32,203 bases of DNA from Bulleidia extructa W1219 (GTDB taxonomy: Bacteria > Bacillota_I > Bacilli_A > Erysipelotrichales > Erysipelotrichaceae), in the NCBI RefSeq assembly GCF_000177375.1, contig NZ_ADFR01000013.1, positions 1 to 32,203 on the forward strand, written 5' to 3'. Each line of letters opens with the position of its first letter. The stretch's first letter is position 1. The translations under genes were made by a program, and so were the position numbers. The notes beneath the pieces are model-generated. The model searched no databases, was not told the DNA's origin, and worked only from the letters and a program-made list of their open reading frames with translations. Of this stretch, positions 1 to 7,709 are shown piece by piece.

Positions 1-1
1 G

Positions 2-133
2 GAGAATTTAAAGAAAGCAAAGACACCAAGGACATCAGATGATCATCAAGGGATGATGTATGGTGGATTGTTGATGAGTTCTATTATGAGTATGTTGGGT
101 ATTGTTATCATGAAGAGAAGAGAAATGGAATAA
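2..133 (+). CDS. C-terminal end of a cell-wall-anchored surface protein (partial)
   Basis: Only the last 43 codons lie in the window, reading in frame from base 2 to TAA at 131-133. The peptide has the three-part layout of a sortase sorting signal. A TPRTSD motif, a variant of LPXTG with Pro and Thr in place, is followed after a short polar stretch by a hydrophobic segment (roughly GGLLMSSIMSMLGIVIM). It ends in a positively charged tail, KRREME. The protein was therefore probably secreted and linked to peptidoglycan by a sortase. The N-terminal part and function cannot be seen. A terminator hairpin follows 15 bases after the stop, which supports this being the real gene end. A plain membrane-anchored tail is the alternative. 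Confidence 0.6.
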   Translation, partial: ENLKKAKTPRTSDDHQGMMYGGLLMSSIMSMLGIVIMKRREME

Positions 134-147
134 TTCATTTCAGAAGT

Positions 148-184
148 AAAAGAGCAGTACATTTGATGTGTACCGCTCTTTTTT
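148..184 (+). terminator. Rho-independent terminator of the partial surface-protein gene
   Basis: A 14-base arm AAAAGAGCAGTACA pairs, with a single A-C mismatch, with TGTACCGCTCTTTT across a short loop and runs into a T tract. It lies just after the stop codon at 133. Confidence 0.85.
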
Positions 185-293
185 GTGCTGGATTGTGGAT
201 GGGGTCGATTAGTAAAGACTTCGTCAAACAGAATCAGGCATTTAATATTTAGGATATACTGATTAATTGAAATAGTAGTGGTTAGTAGGGTGT

Positions 294-941
294 TTACGAA
301 ATTTTTCGGATGTTAAATTGCTTGAGGTTTCCTTTTTCTTCAAAGGTAACGTAATAAGTTGTGTTTTTATCAAAATGAAATAAAAATTCTTTTCTAAAAT
401 CTTCAGTGCCAACAGGGACTTTTCTGAAAAAAAGTTGCGTAAATTTACAAAATTCCACCCTATGTTTTCCGGGAGTGATGAGGATCTTTTCAAAAAATTG
501 TAATGTGTTTTTGGATTTTCCGAGAGGCTTTTTATCAATTGAGAGAAAACGAATTCCTTCTTTTGCGGTTAAGTGAGTCTTTTGTTCTAATTTGAGGATG
601 GCATATCCGGGATGGTTTTTGGCCCACCGGATTTTGTAGATAAAAGCAAAAATACAAAGAGGACCAAATATGATGAAAAGAATGAGTAAGAGCTTGCCTA
701 AGAACATGTATAAATCAGTGGATTTTGATGACGTAGAGGAAGGCAAGAAAATAGGGGCAAAGAGAAAGAGATATATTCCGACTAAGCATAATGGTACTAA
801 TAGAATAATCCATAATTTTTTTTGACGACTAATGTGCCAATAGGATGACTTCAGGCCTGGATGCACAAAGGCCATGATAGGTAAAAGCATGAAAATAAAA
901 TACAGCATTACAAGTGTCTTTATAGGTGTCTCAAATATCAT
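294..941 (-). CDS. Predicted membrane protein with a C-terminal beta-rich domain
   Basis: This 215-aa protein has three hydrophobic segments at about residues 9-27, 43-65 and 79-103. A soluble C-terminal part (about 110-215) is rich in beta-type sequence. That part contains the phrase ITPGKHRVEF and later NTTYYVTFE, a pattern seen in DUF2846/PEGA-like small sandwich domains; this resemblance is by eye only. The ATG is preceded on the minus strand by AGGAG with a 6-base gap, which supports both the gene and its start. It is the only well-supported minus-strand gene in the window and stands alone behind a palindrome that may be its operator. Function unknown. It lies beside the surface-protein tail, so an envelope role is possible but not shown. 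Confidence 0.7.
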   Translation of the reverse strand: MIFETPIKTLVMLYFIFMLLPIMAFVHPGLKSSYWHISRQKKLWIILLVPLCLVGIYLFLFAPIFLPSSTSSKSTDLYMFLGKLLLILFIIFGPLCIFAFIYKIRWAKNHPGYAILKLEQKTHLTAKEGIRFLSIDKKPLGKSKNTLQFFEKILITPGKHRVEFCKFTQLFFRKVPVGTEDFRKEFLFHFDKNTTYYVTFEEKGNLKQFNIRKIS

Positions 942-969
942 CTTTTTCTCCTAAATAAAAATTTACATT

Positions 970-992
970 GGAACAAACGACCCATTTGTTCC
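970..992 (-). promoter_or_regulatory. Perfect inverted repeat upstream of the membrane-protein gene, operator candidate
   Basis: GGAACAAA at 970-977 is the exact reverse complement of TTTGTTCC at 985-992, and T969/A993 extend the arms to 9 bp around a 7-base centre. It sits 29 bases upstream of the minus-strand start at 941. A possible -10 (TATAGA or TATATA, read on the minus strand from about 1006 to 994) lies just upstream, so the repeat would cover the transcription start. No T tract follows, which argues against a terminator. A repressor site is inferred. Confidence 0.5.
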
Positions 993-1076
993 ATCTATAC
1001 GTATATAAAAACCGAACATCCTATTTTAATGATGATGTAGGGGCCTTATTCAGATTAATATGAAACTTTCTTTTTA

Positions 1077-1388
1077 TCAAACGGTTGTGTTTCGAAAGGT
1101 TATATAGGTGAATAAAGATAGATTTTTTGTCTTTTCTATTTTTGCGGATTCTTTATTTTCCACAGCGTTTGAAGATGTTCGTTTTTTACTAAATATTATT
1201 TGTGTCGCCTCTACTATAATTCCACAAGCATATAGGTCTTTTTCTTTTGTAATCTTTTTGACAAATACTATTTTTTCTTGCAGTTCTATCATTTGCATAA
1301 GACTTGATGCAGACCATACTCGACAAAAATCATTTTCATCACAAAGCATCTGATGTGATAATAACTCAATTTCTTTTGATGAGCCTAC
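1077..1388 (-). other. Gene-poor stretch with an open minus-strand frame, possible gene relic
   Basis: The interval between 941 and 1521 has no convincing gene. On the minus strand a frame stays open for about 103 codons (stop to stop). It has an ATG at 1349, giving a 90-aa product with charged, protein-like composition in its first half (KIVFVKKITKEKDLYACGI). There is no SD before that ATG, and I recognise no family. The opposite strand also has a GTG-started 81-codon frame (1108-1353), rich in Phe and Ser, that looks like a shadow. The best reading is a decayed gene fragment or non-coding DNA. Confidence 0.25.
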
Positions 1389-1494
1389 TCAACTAAAAGC
1401 GAGTATAAGTTTACGACGGAGAATGCTATTATTTACAGATAAAATATAGGGAAATAGCTAGCTGGGTTATTCGGTTTTTATTCTAGAAAGACAA

Positions 1495-1503
1495 TGGTAT
1501 AAT
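1495..1503 (+). promoter_or_regulatory. Extended -10 promoter of the hprK operon
   Basis: TGGTATAAT (1495-1503) is a perfect -10 hexamer with the TGn extension. No good -35 is visible 17 bases upstream, which the extended -10 can compensate for. It ends 17 bases before the hprK start and 7 bases before the AGGAG ribosome site at 1511-1515. Confidence 0.65.
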
Positions 1504-1520
1504 ACTGACTAGGAGTTTAT

Positions 1521-2462
1521 ATGCCCAATAAAAAAAATGTAACTATTCAGGAAATCATCAATTTTTTTCATTTTACTCAAGTGACAGGAGATGAAAAAGC
1601 GTTGCAAAATTTCACCAAAGATAATGATATTAATCGTCCGGGTTTTGAGTTAATGGGTAATTTCAGGGACTCGGTCCCCTCCCGGTTGGTGTTAATCGGA
1701 AATAAAGAAACTCGTTATATTAATAATATGCCTGAGGATATTCAAGAGAAGAGATTTCGTCAACTGTTGGAGTATTATAGTGCCGCTATTATTGTGACTC
1801 ACGATAATCCCGTCCCAAAGATTATGAAGAGATTAGCACAAGAGTTGAATTTCCCTATTTTAAGTACGCCTTTAGAGACTCAACAAGTGACAGCAGAGTT
1901 GATTTCGTTTTTGGATGAACAATTGGCAGAAGAAGATACTAAACATGGAGTCTTGGTTTCCGTAGACGGCGTTGGTGTTTTGATTATGGGAGCCAGCGGT
2001 ATGGGAAAATCGGAAACAGCACTAGAATTAATTCATCATGGACATATTTTGATTGCGGACGATCGAGTGGATATTTGCCATATTCATAATGATTTATATG
2101 GAAGAGCGCCAGAAATATTGAAGGGATTATTAGAAATTCGTGGTATTGGTATCATTGATGTTGAAAAAATGTTTGGTGTTTCAGCGATTCGTCATCGTTC
2201 AAAAATTGATTTGGTCATTGACTTAGTGCCTTTCGATAGCCAAGCGGAATATGATCGGATTGGCGGCGAAGATTTGGAACATATGGAAATATTGGGCGTT
2301 TCTGTTCCAAAACTAACATTACCGATTAGTGCCGGGAGAAGTTTGTCGGTATTAGTGGAAACCGCTGTTAGACATTATATGTTAGTGAAAACAGGGAATG
2401 CCGGTGCTAAAATTATTGAAAAAAGATTTATGGTATTAGCGGGTAAGGAGGAAGTATTATGA
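1521..2462 (+). CDS. hprK: HPr kinase/phosphorylase
   Basis: HprK phosphorylates HPr on Ser46 with ATP or pyrophosphate. It also removes the phosphate by phosphorolysis, releasing pyrophosphate, and so sets carbon catabolite repression in Gram-positive bacteria. The 313-aa length is normal for the family. Visible motifs are HGVLVSVDGVGVLI with the conserved His at 142, the P-loop GASGMGKS at 157-164, the adjacent acidic pair ADD at about 179-181, and the family signature LLEIRGIGIIDV at about 203-214. The start is supported by AGGAG five bases upstream. The last four bases (ATGA) overlap the next start, implying coupled translation with the Lgt/HAD fusion. In Bacillus, hprK is followed by separate lgt and ppaX genes; here both are replaced by one fused gene. 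Confidence 0.97.
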   Translation: MPNKKNVTIQEIINFFHFTQVTGDEKALQNFTKDNDINRPGFELMGNFRDSVPSRLVLIGNKETRYINNMPEDIQEKRFRQLLEYYSAAIIVTHDNPVPKIMKRLAQELNFPILSTPLETQQVTAELISFLDEQLAEEDTKHGVLVSVDGVGVLIMGASGMGKSETALELIHHGHILIADDRVDICHIHNDLYGRAPEILKGLLEIRGIGIIDVEKMFGVSAIRHRSKIDLVIDLVPFDSQAEYDRIGGEDLEHMEILGVSVPKLTLPISAGRSLSVLVETAVRHYMLVKTGNAGAKIIEKRFMVLAGKEEVL

Positions 2463-3805
2463 AATTTTTCCCTGATTCTATGACTTTGTTGAGCGTGGGG
2501 AGTTTTACGTTACCTTTTTATGCCGTTGGCGTTTTAGTCGGTGTTTCATTGGCGGTTTGGATTGCGTATCATGAAGCTATGAAGAAAGGAATTCGTATAG
2601 AATTCAATTTAGAAATTGTGGTGGTTGCTGTTTTAGGAGCCATCTTGGTTTCAAGATTTTTTTGGGTCATAGAAAATTTAGATGAATATTTAAAATACTT
2701 GCCCTATGTTTTTGCTTTGAATGATGGGGGATTTTCAATTGTCGGCGGCTTGTTTGGCGTGTCCATATTTACTGGCCTTTATGCGAAAGAAAGACGTCTA
2801 TCTTCTCTTCAAGTGTTGGATTTTATAGCACCTTTATATGCAGGAACAACGGTCATTATACGAATTGCTCGAGCCGTGGAAAGAAGTAGCGTTTGGTTTG
2901 CGATTTTCTTGGATATAGTGGGCATTTTTACAATCTGGTATTTATTCCGACCTTATCGTCATGGTTTTAAGCGAGGTCAATCTTTTGCGTTAACATTTAT
3001 TTGGCTTGGTTTAAGTACCTTGGCTTCAACGGTCTTTAAATGGGATCCAAATCTGAAATCTCAATTCTTGTTAGAAGTGATCACCGAGGGAATCGGTCTT
3101 GCTTTATTGTATTGGATCTATCAGCGTCGACCTGAACGACCGCTTCTGCTCTTTGATTTAGATGGAACCATCATGGATAGTCGAAGAATGGTGTTATATT
3201 GTTATGCGTATTTGTTTAAGAAATATAGTAGTTTAAAGAACTTTACAATGGAGAAACAAGAAGAGGTTTTTGGGGCTTCTTTGAAAGAAGAAATCGAACG
3301 CTTTTTCCCTAATCAAGATGCGAATGCTTTAGTGCAAGAATATCGGCAATATCAGCGTTCTTTCTCTTGGTCAAAAGAAGTATCGTTATTTCCGGAAACG
3401 CAAGAGACTTTGGAATATCTTTGGGAACAAGGATATACGATCGGTTTGGTGTCTTCTCGTTTGACAGAGAGTTGTGAATCGTGGTTGAAACAACTTCATT
3501 TGGATCATTGTTTTTCCGTGGTTGTTGGTCGTGATCAGGTTAAAAATCCAAAACCGTCTCCGGAAGGGATTTATTTTGCTTGTCAAAGATTGAAAGCCAG
3601 TCATTCTAATGCGGTATACATTGGTGATAATGTGACGGATATTCAAGCGGCTAAGAAAGCGGGTGTTTTTGCGATTGGGTTTAATACGGAACAAAGGAAA
3701 TTAGCTCAGTTAAAGAAAGAAAAACCGAATGTCATCATTCATCAATTAGATGAATTGAAAGAAGTTTTAAAGGCGGATCACGCTTGGACTTATGACAAAA
3801 TGTAA
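2459..3805 (+). CDS. Fusion of a degenerate Lgt-like membrane domain with a PpaX/Gph-like HAD phosphatase
   Basis: This 448-aa protein has two parts. Residues 1-222 form a multi-pass membrane domain with the layout of prolipoprotein diacylglyceryl transferase (Lgt). The NDGGFSIVGGLFG stretch at 88-100 matches the Lgt GGxSFHGG motif, but the catalytic His is Val95. The GRxGNFxNxE signature is reduced to IRIARAVERS at 134-143. Transferase activity is therefore doubtful. Residues 227-440 are a HAD phosphatase with intact motifs: DLDGT (nucleophile Asp233, Asp235), SS at 332-333, Lys365 in KNPKPSP, and GDNVTD at 389-394. In Bacillus, PpaX from the same operon hydrolyses the pyrophosphate made when HprK dephosphorylates HPr. 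By position and motifs this HAD part could do that job at the membrane. A phosphoglycolate phosphatase-like role is the main alternative. The start overlaps hprK by 4 bases. Confidence 0.85.
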   Translation: MKFFPDSMTLLSVGSFTLPFYAVGVLVGVSLAVWIAYHEAMKKGIRIEFNLEIVVVAVLGAILVSRFFWVIENLDEYLKYLPYVFALNDGGFSIVGGLFGVSIFTGLYAKERRLSSLQVLDFIAPLYAGTTVIIRIARAVERSSVWFAIFLDIVGIFTIWYLFRPYRHGFKRGQSFALTFIWLGLSTLASTVFKWDPNLKSQFLLEVITEGIGLALLYWIYQRRPERPLLLFDLDGTIMDSRRMVLYCYAYLFKKYSSLKNFTMEKQEEVFGASLKEEIERFFPNQDANALVQEYRQYQRSFSWSKEVSLFPETQETLEYLWEQGYTIGLVSSRLTESCESWLKQLHLDHCFSVVVGRDQVKNPKPSPEGIYFACQRLKASHSNAVYIGDNVTDIQAAKKAGVFAIGFNTEQRKLAQLKKEKPNVIIHQLDELKEVLKADHAWTYDKM

Positions 3806-3826
3806 AAGCCTGTTTGGGCTTTTTTT
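3804..3826 (+). terminator. Small terminator or attenuator between the fusion gene and rapZ
   Basis: AAAAGCC (3804-3810) pairs with GGCTTTT (3817-3823) around a six-base loop and continues into Ts to 3826. It overlaps the stop codon of the fusion gene. The stem has only three G-C pairs and rapZ starts 15 bases later, so partial read-through is likely. Confidence 0.6.
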
Positions 3827-3841
3827 GGAAAGGATGGGGCG

Positions 3842-4705
3842 ATGAAAAATAAATCAGTCATTTTGGTGAGTGGTATGAGTGGAGCCGGAAAGAGTTCTGT
3901 CACCCGTATTTTAGAAGATATGGGATATCACATTATTGATAATTATCCTGTTCAGTTGATGAGCTTTTTGGTGGATATGATTGAATCCAGCATTGATCCT
4001 CGCTATGAGCGGGTGGCTTTAAGCACGACAGCTCAAGATTTCCCAACTTTTTTGCGTTTATTTCGGGGATCGGATATTCGACTTCAGACGTTATTTTTAG
4101 ATGCTCAAGATTCGATTCTACTAAAACGATATAAAAGCACAAGACGCATTCATCCTTTGTTGTTATCAAATAGTGTGAACACATTAGAAGAAGCCATTTC
4201 TGTTGAAAGGCAAAGTTTTCAACAATATATGAGTCAGGATGTGATTGTGATTGATACTTCTTTTACAACGGAAAAGGAATTGCGAGCCAAACTGGAAAAG
4301 TATTTTTTAACTTCTAAGAAACAAGGCTTTTCGATTTCTTTTATTTCATTTGGTTATAAATATGGTTTGCCTATGGATGCTGATTTGGTCTTTGATGTTC
4401 GCTTCTTACCAAACCCTTTTTGGGAAGTTTCTTTACGTGGTTTTAGCGGTAACGATGAATCGGTCTATGCCTATGTGATGGAAAAAGAGGAAACGAAGGA
4501 GTTTTTGCGATATTTAACCACTTATTGTGACTACGTATTTGAAAAGTATCGAGAAGAAGGAAAGAATCATTTGACGGTTGGCATTGGTTGTACGGGTGGT
4601 CAGCATCGTTCAGTAACGATAACGAACTATCTATTTGATTTATACAAAAAGAAATACCATTGTTATAAAGAACACCGTGATGAGAAAGAGTGGTTTCATG
4701 AATAA
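3842..4705 (+). CDS. rapZ: RNase adapter / nucleotide-binding protein RapZ (YvcJ)
   Basis: The 287-aa protein has the Walker A motif GMSGAGKS at residues 11-18, followed by LEDMGYHIIDNYPV, the family's equivalent of LEDLGxxxVDNLP. The C-terminal half carries GYKYGLPMDADLVFDVRFLPNPFW, then LRGFSGND, and near the end GIGCTGGQHRSVTI, all hallmarks of RapZ/YvcJ. In E. coli RapZ delivers the small RNA GlmZ to RNase E. In Bacillus YvcJ binds and hydrolyses nucleotides and affects competence through YvcK-linked processes. The gene starts with ATG after AAGGATGGGG and overlaps the yvcK start by 8 bases, keeping the conserved rapZ-yvcK-whiA order. Confidence 0.95.
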   Translation: MKNKSVILVSGMSGAGKSSVTRILEDMGYHIIDNYPVQLMSFLVDMIESSIDPRYERVALSTTAQDFPTFLRLFRGSDIRLQTLFLDAQDSILLKRYKSTRRIHPLLLSNSVNTLEEAISVERQSFQQYMSQDVIVIDTSFTTEKELRAKLEKYFLTSKKQGFSISFISFGYKYGLPMDADLVFDVRFLPNPFWEVSLRGFSGNDESVYAYVMEKEETKEFLRYLTTYCDYVFEKYREEGKNHLTVGIGCTGGQHRSVTITNYLFDLYKKKYHCYKEHRDEKEWFHE

Positions 4706-5639
4706 AAAGAAAATAGTGGTCATTGGTGGTGGCCATGGGCAAGCTACTATTTGTCGCGGTTTGAAGGAATTAGAAAATATTGAATTAACAGCTATTGTGA
4801 CGGTGGCTGATGATGGTGGCAGTACCGGGCGTTTGCGAAAACAATTCCATATTCCAGCCATGGGAGATATTCGAAATGTGATGATAGCGATGTCAAAAAG
4901 GGAATCTCTAATGCGTGGGTTAATGGAATATCGATTTGAGGATTCGGATGGAACGGAGATGGATATTGCCGGTCATAACCTGGGAAATTTAATTTTAACA
5001 GCTCTAACTCAACAAAGTGGGAATTTTCTGGAAGCGATTCAACAAGTGGCTGAGGTATTGAATGTCCAAGGAAAAATTATTCCTGCCACAACAGAAGTAA
5101 TCTCCTTATTTGCCAGAATGGAAGATGGAGTGGTGGTCAAAGGGGAAGCGAACATTCCGACATTGGATAATCACATTGTAGAAGTGTTTTATGATCAAAA
5201 TGTACAAGCTACGCCACAAGCGATTGAGGCCATTATGAAGGCCGATGTAGTGATTTATGGAATTGGTTCTGTATATACCAGTATTTTGCCCAATGTCATC
5301 ATTCCGAAAGTGAGGGAAGCTTTGAAGAATACCAAAGCTAAGAAAATCTACATTTGTAATGCGATGAGTCAACCGGGGGAAACGGACGGCTATTGCTTAG
5401 AAGATCATGTACAAGCTTTGTTGTCGCATGGGGCAAAGGTGGATGTTGTGATTGGTTCGAAGGATATCATTCCGTCCACCATTTTAGAATCGTATATTCG
5501 AAATGGAAGTCATCCGATACAAGTGTCGGAGTTAAAACATGCCTATCGTTTGATCATGGAACCTTTATTGACGTTTGAAAATGGATTGATTCGTCATGAT
5601 CCGAAAAAGATAGCTGAAGTGATAGAAAGAGAGGCCTAG
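4698..5639 (+). CDS. yvcK: Gluconeogenesis / cell-shape factor YvcK (CofD-like, UDP-sugar binding)
   Basis: YvcK proteins resemble CofD 2-phospholactate transferase but work in carbon metabolism and cell-wall control; Bacillus YvcK binds UDP-GlcNAc and is needed on gluconeogenic carbon. The 313-aa product has the N-terminal glycine loop VIGGGHGQA (8-16), then TVADDGGSTGRLR (35-47) and MGDIRN, with AGHNLGNLIL further on. The loop reads GGHG where many homologues have GGTG. I chose ATG 4698 because MNKKKIVVIGGG fits the family start. The upstream in-frame ATG at 4680 lies deeper in rapZ and would add only six residues. The gene overlaps rapZ by 8 bases, and its stop abuts the whiA ATG, so the three genes are probably co-translated. 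Confidence 0.93.
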   Translation: MNKKKIVVIGGGHGQATICRGLKELENIELTAIVTVADDGGSTGRLRKQFHIPAMGDIRNVMIAMSKRESLMRGLMEYRFEDSDGTEMDIAGHNLGNLILTALTQQSGNFLEAIQQVAEVLNVQGKIIPATTEVISLFARMEDGVVVKGEANIPTLDNHIVEVFYDQNVQATPQAIEAIMKADVVIYGIGSVYTSILPNVIIPKVREALKNTKAKKIYICNAMSQPGETDGYCLEDHVQALLSHGAKVDVVIGSKDIIPSTILESYIRNGSHPIQVSELKHAYRLIMEPLLTFENGLIRHDPKKIAEVIEREA

Positions 5640-6566
5640 ATGTCCTTTGCGACAGAGGTAAAAGCGGAAGTGGCTGCTAAAAAAATGGAAGAAAAAGATG
5701 GACGGGCTTGTTTATCGTCCCTTTTGCAGTTATGTTCTTCTTTGGTTTTATCGAATGGTGAACTTCACTTAGTCGTTTCAACTGAAAATGCGGCTGTGGC
5801 TCGTATGATTGTTCGTTTGATTAAAGAAATATATCAAGCACAGGTGGAATTGTTTATTAAGAGGAAGATGAATTTAAAGAAGAATATGGTGTATGGACTA
5901 CGTGTTCATACTCAAGCTAAGCTTTTATTGGAGGATCTAGGACTTTGGAGTAGTCGTGGGTTGTTGGAAAAACCGTTGGCGAAAATGGTATCGACCACCT
6001 CACAGATTCGGGCATATCTGGCCGGGTGTTTTTTGGCTTCGGGATCAATCAATCATCCGGAAAAGTCAAGTTATCATTTGGAAATTAGCACTAATAGTCA
6101 AACTCATGCGGAATTTGTACAAGCGCAAATGAAAAAGTTTTACATCCATGCTAAAATGATCCATCGAAGAAATAAGTGGGTGGTTTATGTGAAAACAGCA
6201 GAAAAGATAGCGGATTTTTTGCGATTGATAGAAGCTGATGAAGCGGTTATGAATTATGAAAATATTCGTTTATCAAGAGATTTTAGTAATTCCATCACTC
6301 GTTTGAATAACATGGATGTGGCGAATGAGGTGAAAAGCCAAAATGCGGCCATGAAACAATTGGAAGATATTCATCTTTTAGAACAAAGAGGTATAATGGT
6401 AGACCAAAAATTGGCGGATGTGATTCGCTTGCGCAAGAAATATCCGGAAAGCTCTTTAGCGGAATTATGTTTATTGTATGAACAAGAAACGGGAATAGCC
6501 ATTTCAAAGTCGGGAATGAAGCATCGTTTTGTAAAAATTCGTGAGCTTGTTCAGAATCATCTTTGA
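5640..6566 (+). CDS. whiA: WhiA, LAGLIDADG-like DNA-binding regulator of cell division
   Basis: The 308-aa length matches WhiA. It combines an N-terminal domain related to homing endonucleases with a C-terminal helix-turn-helix. The LAGLIDADG-related stretch appears as AYLAGCFLASGSINHP followed by SYHLEIS. The C-terminal part contains LADVIRLRKKYPESSLAEL and ends with SKSGMKHRFVKIREL, the HTH region. WhiA is a transcription factor of sporulation in Streptomyces; in Bacillus it affects chromosome segregation and division. Its ATG begins right after the yvcK stop, so translational coupling is likely. No terminator is visible after it. Confidence 0.95.
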   Translation: MSFATEVKAEVAAKKMEEKDGRACLSSLLQLCSSLVLSNGELHLVVSTENAAVARMIVRLIKEIYQAQVELFIKRKMNLKKNMVYGLRVHTQAKLLLEDLGLWSSRGLLEKPLAKMVSTTSQIRAYLAGCFLASGSINHPEKSSYHLEISTNSQTHAEFVQAQMKKFYIHAKMIHRRNKWVVYVKTAEKIADFLRLIEADEAVMNYENIRLSRDFSNSITRLNNMDVANEVKSQNAAMKQLEDIHLLEQRGIMVDQKLADVIRLRKKYPESSLAELCLLYEQETGIAISKSGMKHRFVKIRELVQNHL

Positions 6567-6594
6567 AAAGTGGAGAAAAGGTTGTTTATGAAGG

Positions 6595-6735
6595 ATGGAA
6601 TACCACTTGAAAGGATTCTGTGATGGGGTTTTAATTCTAATCGCATACAGCCTTATTTCAAGTAGTGCTATTATTTATCATCAGAATTTTCAACTAAGAA
6701 CGCAAACGGTATTTTATCCGTTATACTTGTATTGA
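6595..6735 (+). CDS. Possible 46-aa membrane peptide after whiA
   Basis: A short frame encodes a peptide beginning MEYHLKGFCDG and continuing through a hydrophobic stretch (VLILIAYSLISSSAIIY) to RTQTVFYPLYLY. This is the layout of a single-pass membrane or pilin-like peptide. It has no well-spaced SD. A better spaced ATG at 6589 (after AAAAGG) opens an 11-codon frame, MKDGIPLERIL, in another phase. Either this is a coupled leader/short protein pair, or the region is a non-coding remnant. No family recognised. Confidence 0.25.
   Translation: MEYHLKGFCDGVLILIAYSLISSSAIIYHQNFQLRTQTVFYPLYLY
6607..6635 (+). promoter_or_regulatory. Possible promoter upstream of the acetyltransferase gene
   Basis: TTGAAA (6607-6612), a 17-base spacer, then TTTAAT (6630-6635). 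It lies inside the doubtful small ORF, about 120 bases before the acetyltransferase start. The match is moderate. Confidence 0.3.
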
Positions 6736-6754
6736 GTAAAAAGAGGTAATGAAA

Positions 6755-7672
6755 ATGGTCCAAAGAGCTCTTCCATCCCAAGCAGGAGAAATTAAACAAT
6801 TATGGAAACTTTGTTTTAAACCGGTAGATTCTCGATATACGGAGTATTATTTTAAGCATCTGTTTCGACCGGAACATTGTTATGTGATAGTTGTCGATGG
6901 AAAAGTGGTGAGTTCTTTAATAAGAGCGCCACATAACTTGGTTTTGCATGGTCAGGTGTTAAGGACATCTATGATTTTGGGTGTTTGTACCCATCCAAAC
7001 CATCGTCATCGCGGCTATATGAAACAATTGATGAAGATTACTCTCGATGCTTGTGAACATTCGGAGTTGATTACATTGATTCAAGCTGATCGTCCAAAGC
7101 TATATGCGATATATGGATTTGAGATGGTGTATCGTCGTTTGGCCTTTCGTATACAAGCTAAAGACTTACCAAGGACAAATGGATTTGGTCTGAATTATAA
7201 TCCGGAAGCGTTAGATTTATTAAAAGTATATTCGGTGTTTATCCGTCGTTTTAATGGGTTTTATGCTCGTGATTTAATTTATTTTGTGAAGTATCGTAAA
7301 GAAATCATTGCCCAAGGTGGAAAAATCGTAGCTTATTATGATGGCAAAGATCAAATTCAAGGGTATGCGTCTTTATTGCCAAATGGAAAGAAACAGTTGC
7401 GTATTGAGGAAATGGTGTATTTAGATGCAAATAGTTTGATTAAACTAATGAATGCGGCGGCTAAGGAAAATCCAAATCTGATTTTGGAAGTTAGTGAAGC
7501 GGAAGATTTAAGTGTGGCTTTTCCCAAAGCCAAAAAAGCGATTTATGATTCAACGATGGTACGTTTGAATCATCCGATTTTATTTTCAAAATTGTATGGT
7601 CATAAGGTGGAAACGGTCCAAGAAGCCTTTGGTTTAGATGATCGCCCATTAAATTTAAATGAATTTGCTTAA
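6755..7672 (+). CDS. GNAT-family N-acetyltransferase, Eis-like
   Basis: The N-terminal half is a GNAT fold. The acetyl-CoA loop is visible as HPNHRHRGYMKQLM (R84 to G87 in the R-x-x-G core), preceded by the beta strand MILGVCTH. The later ALIQADRPKLYAIYGFEMVYRR-type region, here LIQADRPKLYAIYGFE, and the 305-aa length match Eis-type acetyltransferases (COG4552). Those have a second degenerate GNAT domain and a sterol-carrier-like C-terminus. The substrate cannot be predicted; known Eis enzymes acetylate amines, including aminoglycosides. I place the start at 6755 because AAGAGGT (6741-6747) is seven bases upstream. The in-frame ATG at 6749 would be only one base from it. The gene stands between whiA and gap with its own probable terminator. 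Confidence 0.8.
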   Translation: MVQRALPSQAGEIKQLWKLCFKPVDSRYTEYYFKHLFRPEHCYVIVVDGKVVSSLIRAPHNLVLHGQVLRTSMILGVCTHPNHRHRGYMKQLMKITLDACEHSELITLIQADRPKLYAIYGFEMVYRRLAFRIQAKDLPRTNGFGLNYNPEALDLLKVYSVFIRRFNGFYARDLIYFVKYRKEIIAQGGKIVAYYDGKDQIQGYASLLPNGKKQLRIEEMVYLDANSLIKLMNAAAKENPNLILEVSEAEDLSVAFPKAKKAIYDSTMVRLNHPILFSKLYGHKVETVQEAFGLDDRPLNLNEFA

Positions 7673-7695
7673 AAGGCCAAAATGTAAGGGCTTTT
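7671..7695 (+). terminator. Weak terminator after the acetyltransferase gene
   Basis: AAAAGGCC (7671-7678) faces GGGCTTTT (7688-7695) with one G-G mismatch. It overlaps the stop codon, and there is no long T run after the stem. Confidence 0.4.
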
Positions 7696-7709
7696 ATAAC
7701 GGTTCGTAA

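Noticed and set aside
1108-1353. 81-codon plus-strand frame starting with GTG
   Set aside because: It is Phe/Ser/Ile-rich, lacks a spaced SD and lies opposite a more protein-like frame.
4635-4697. Upstream extension of yvcK to an ATG inside rapZ
   Set aside because: The added residues do not match the family and lie inside rapZ; ATG 4698 gives the normal N-terminus.
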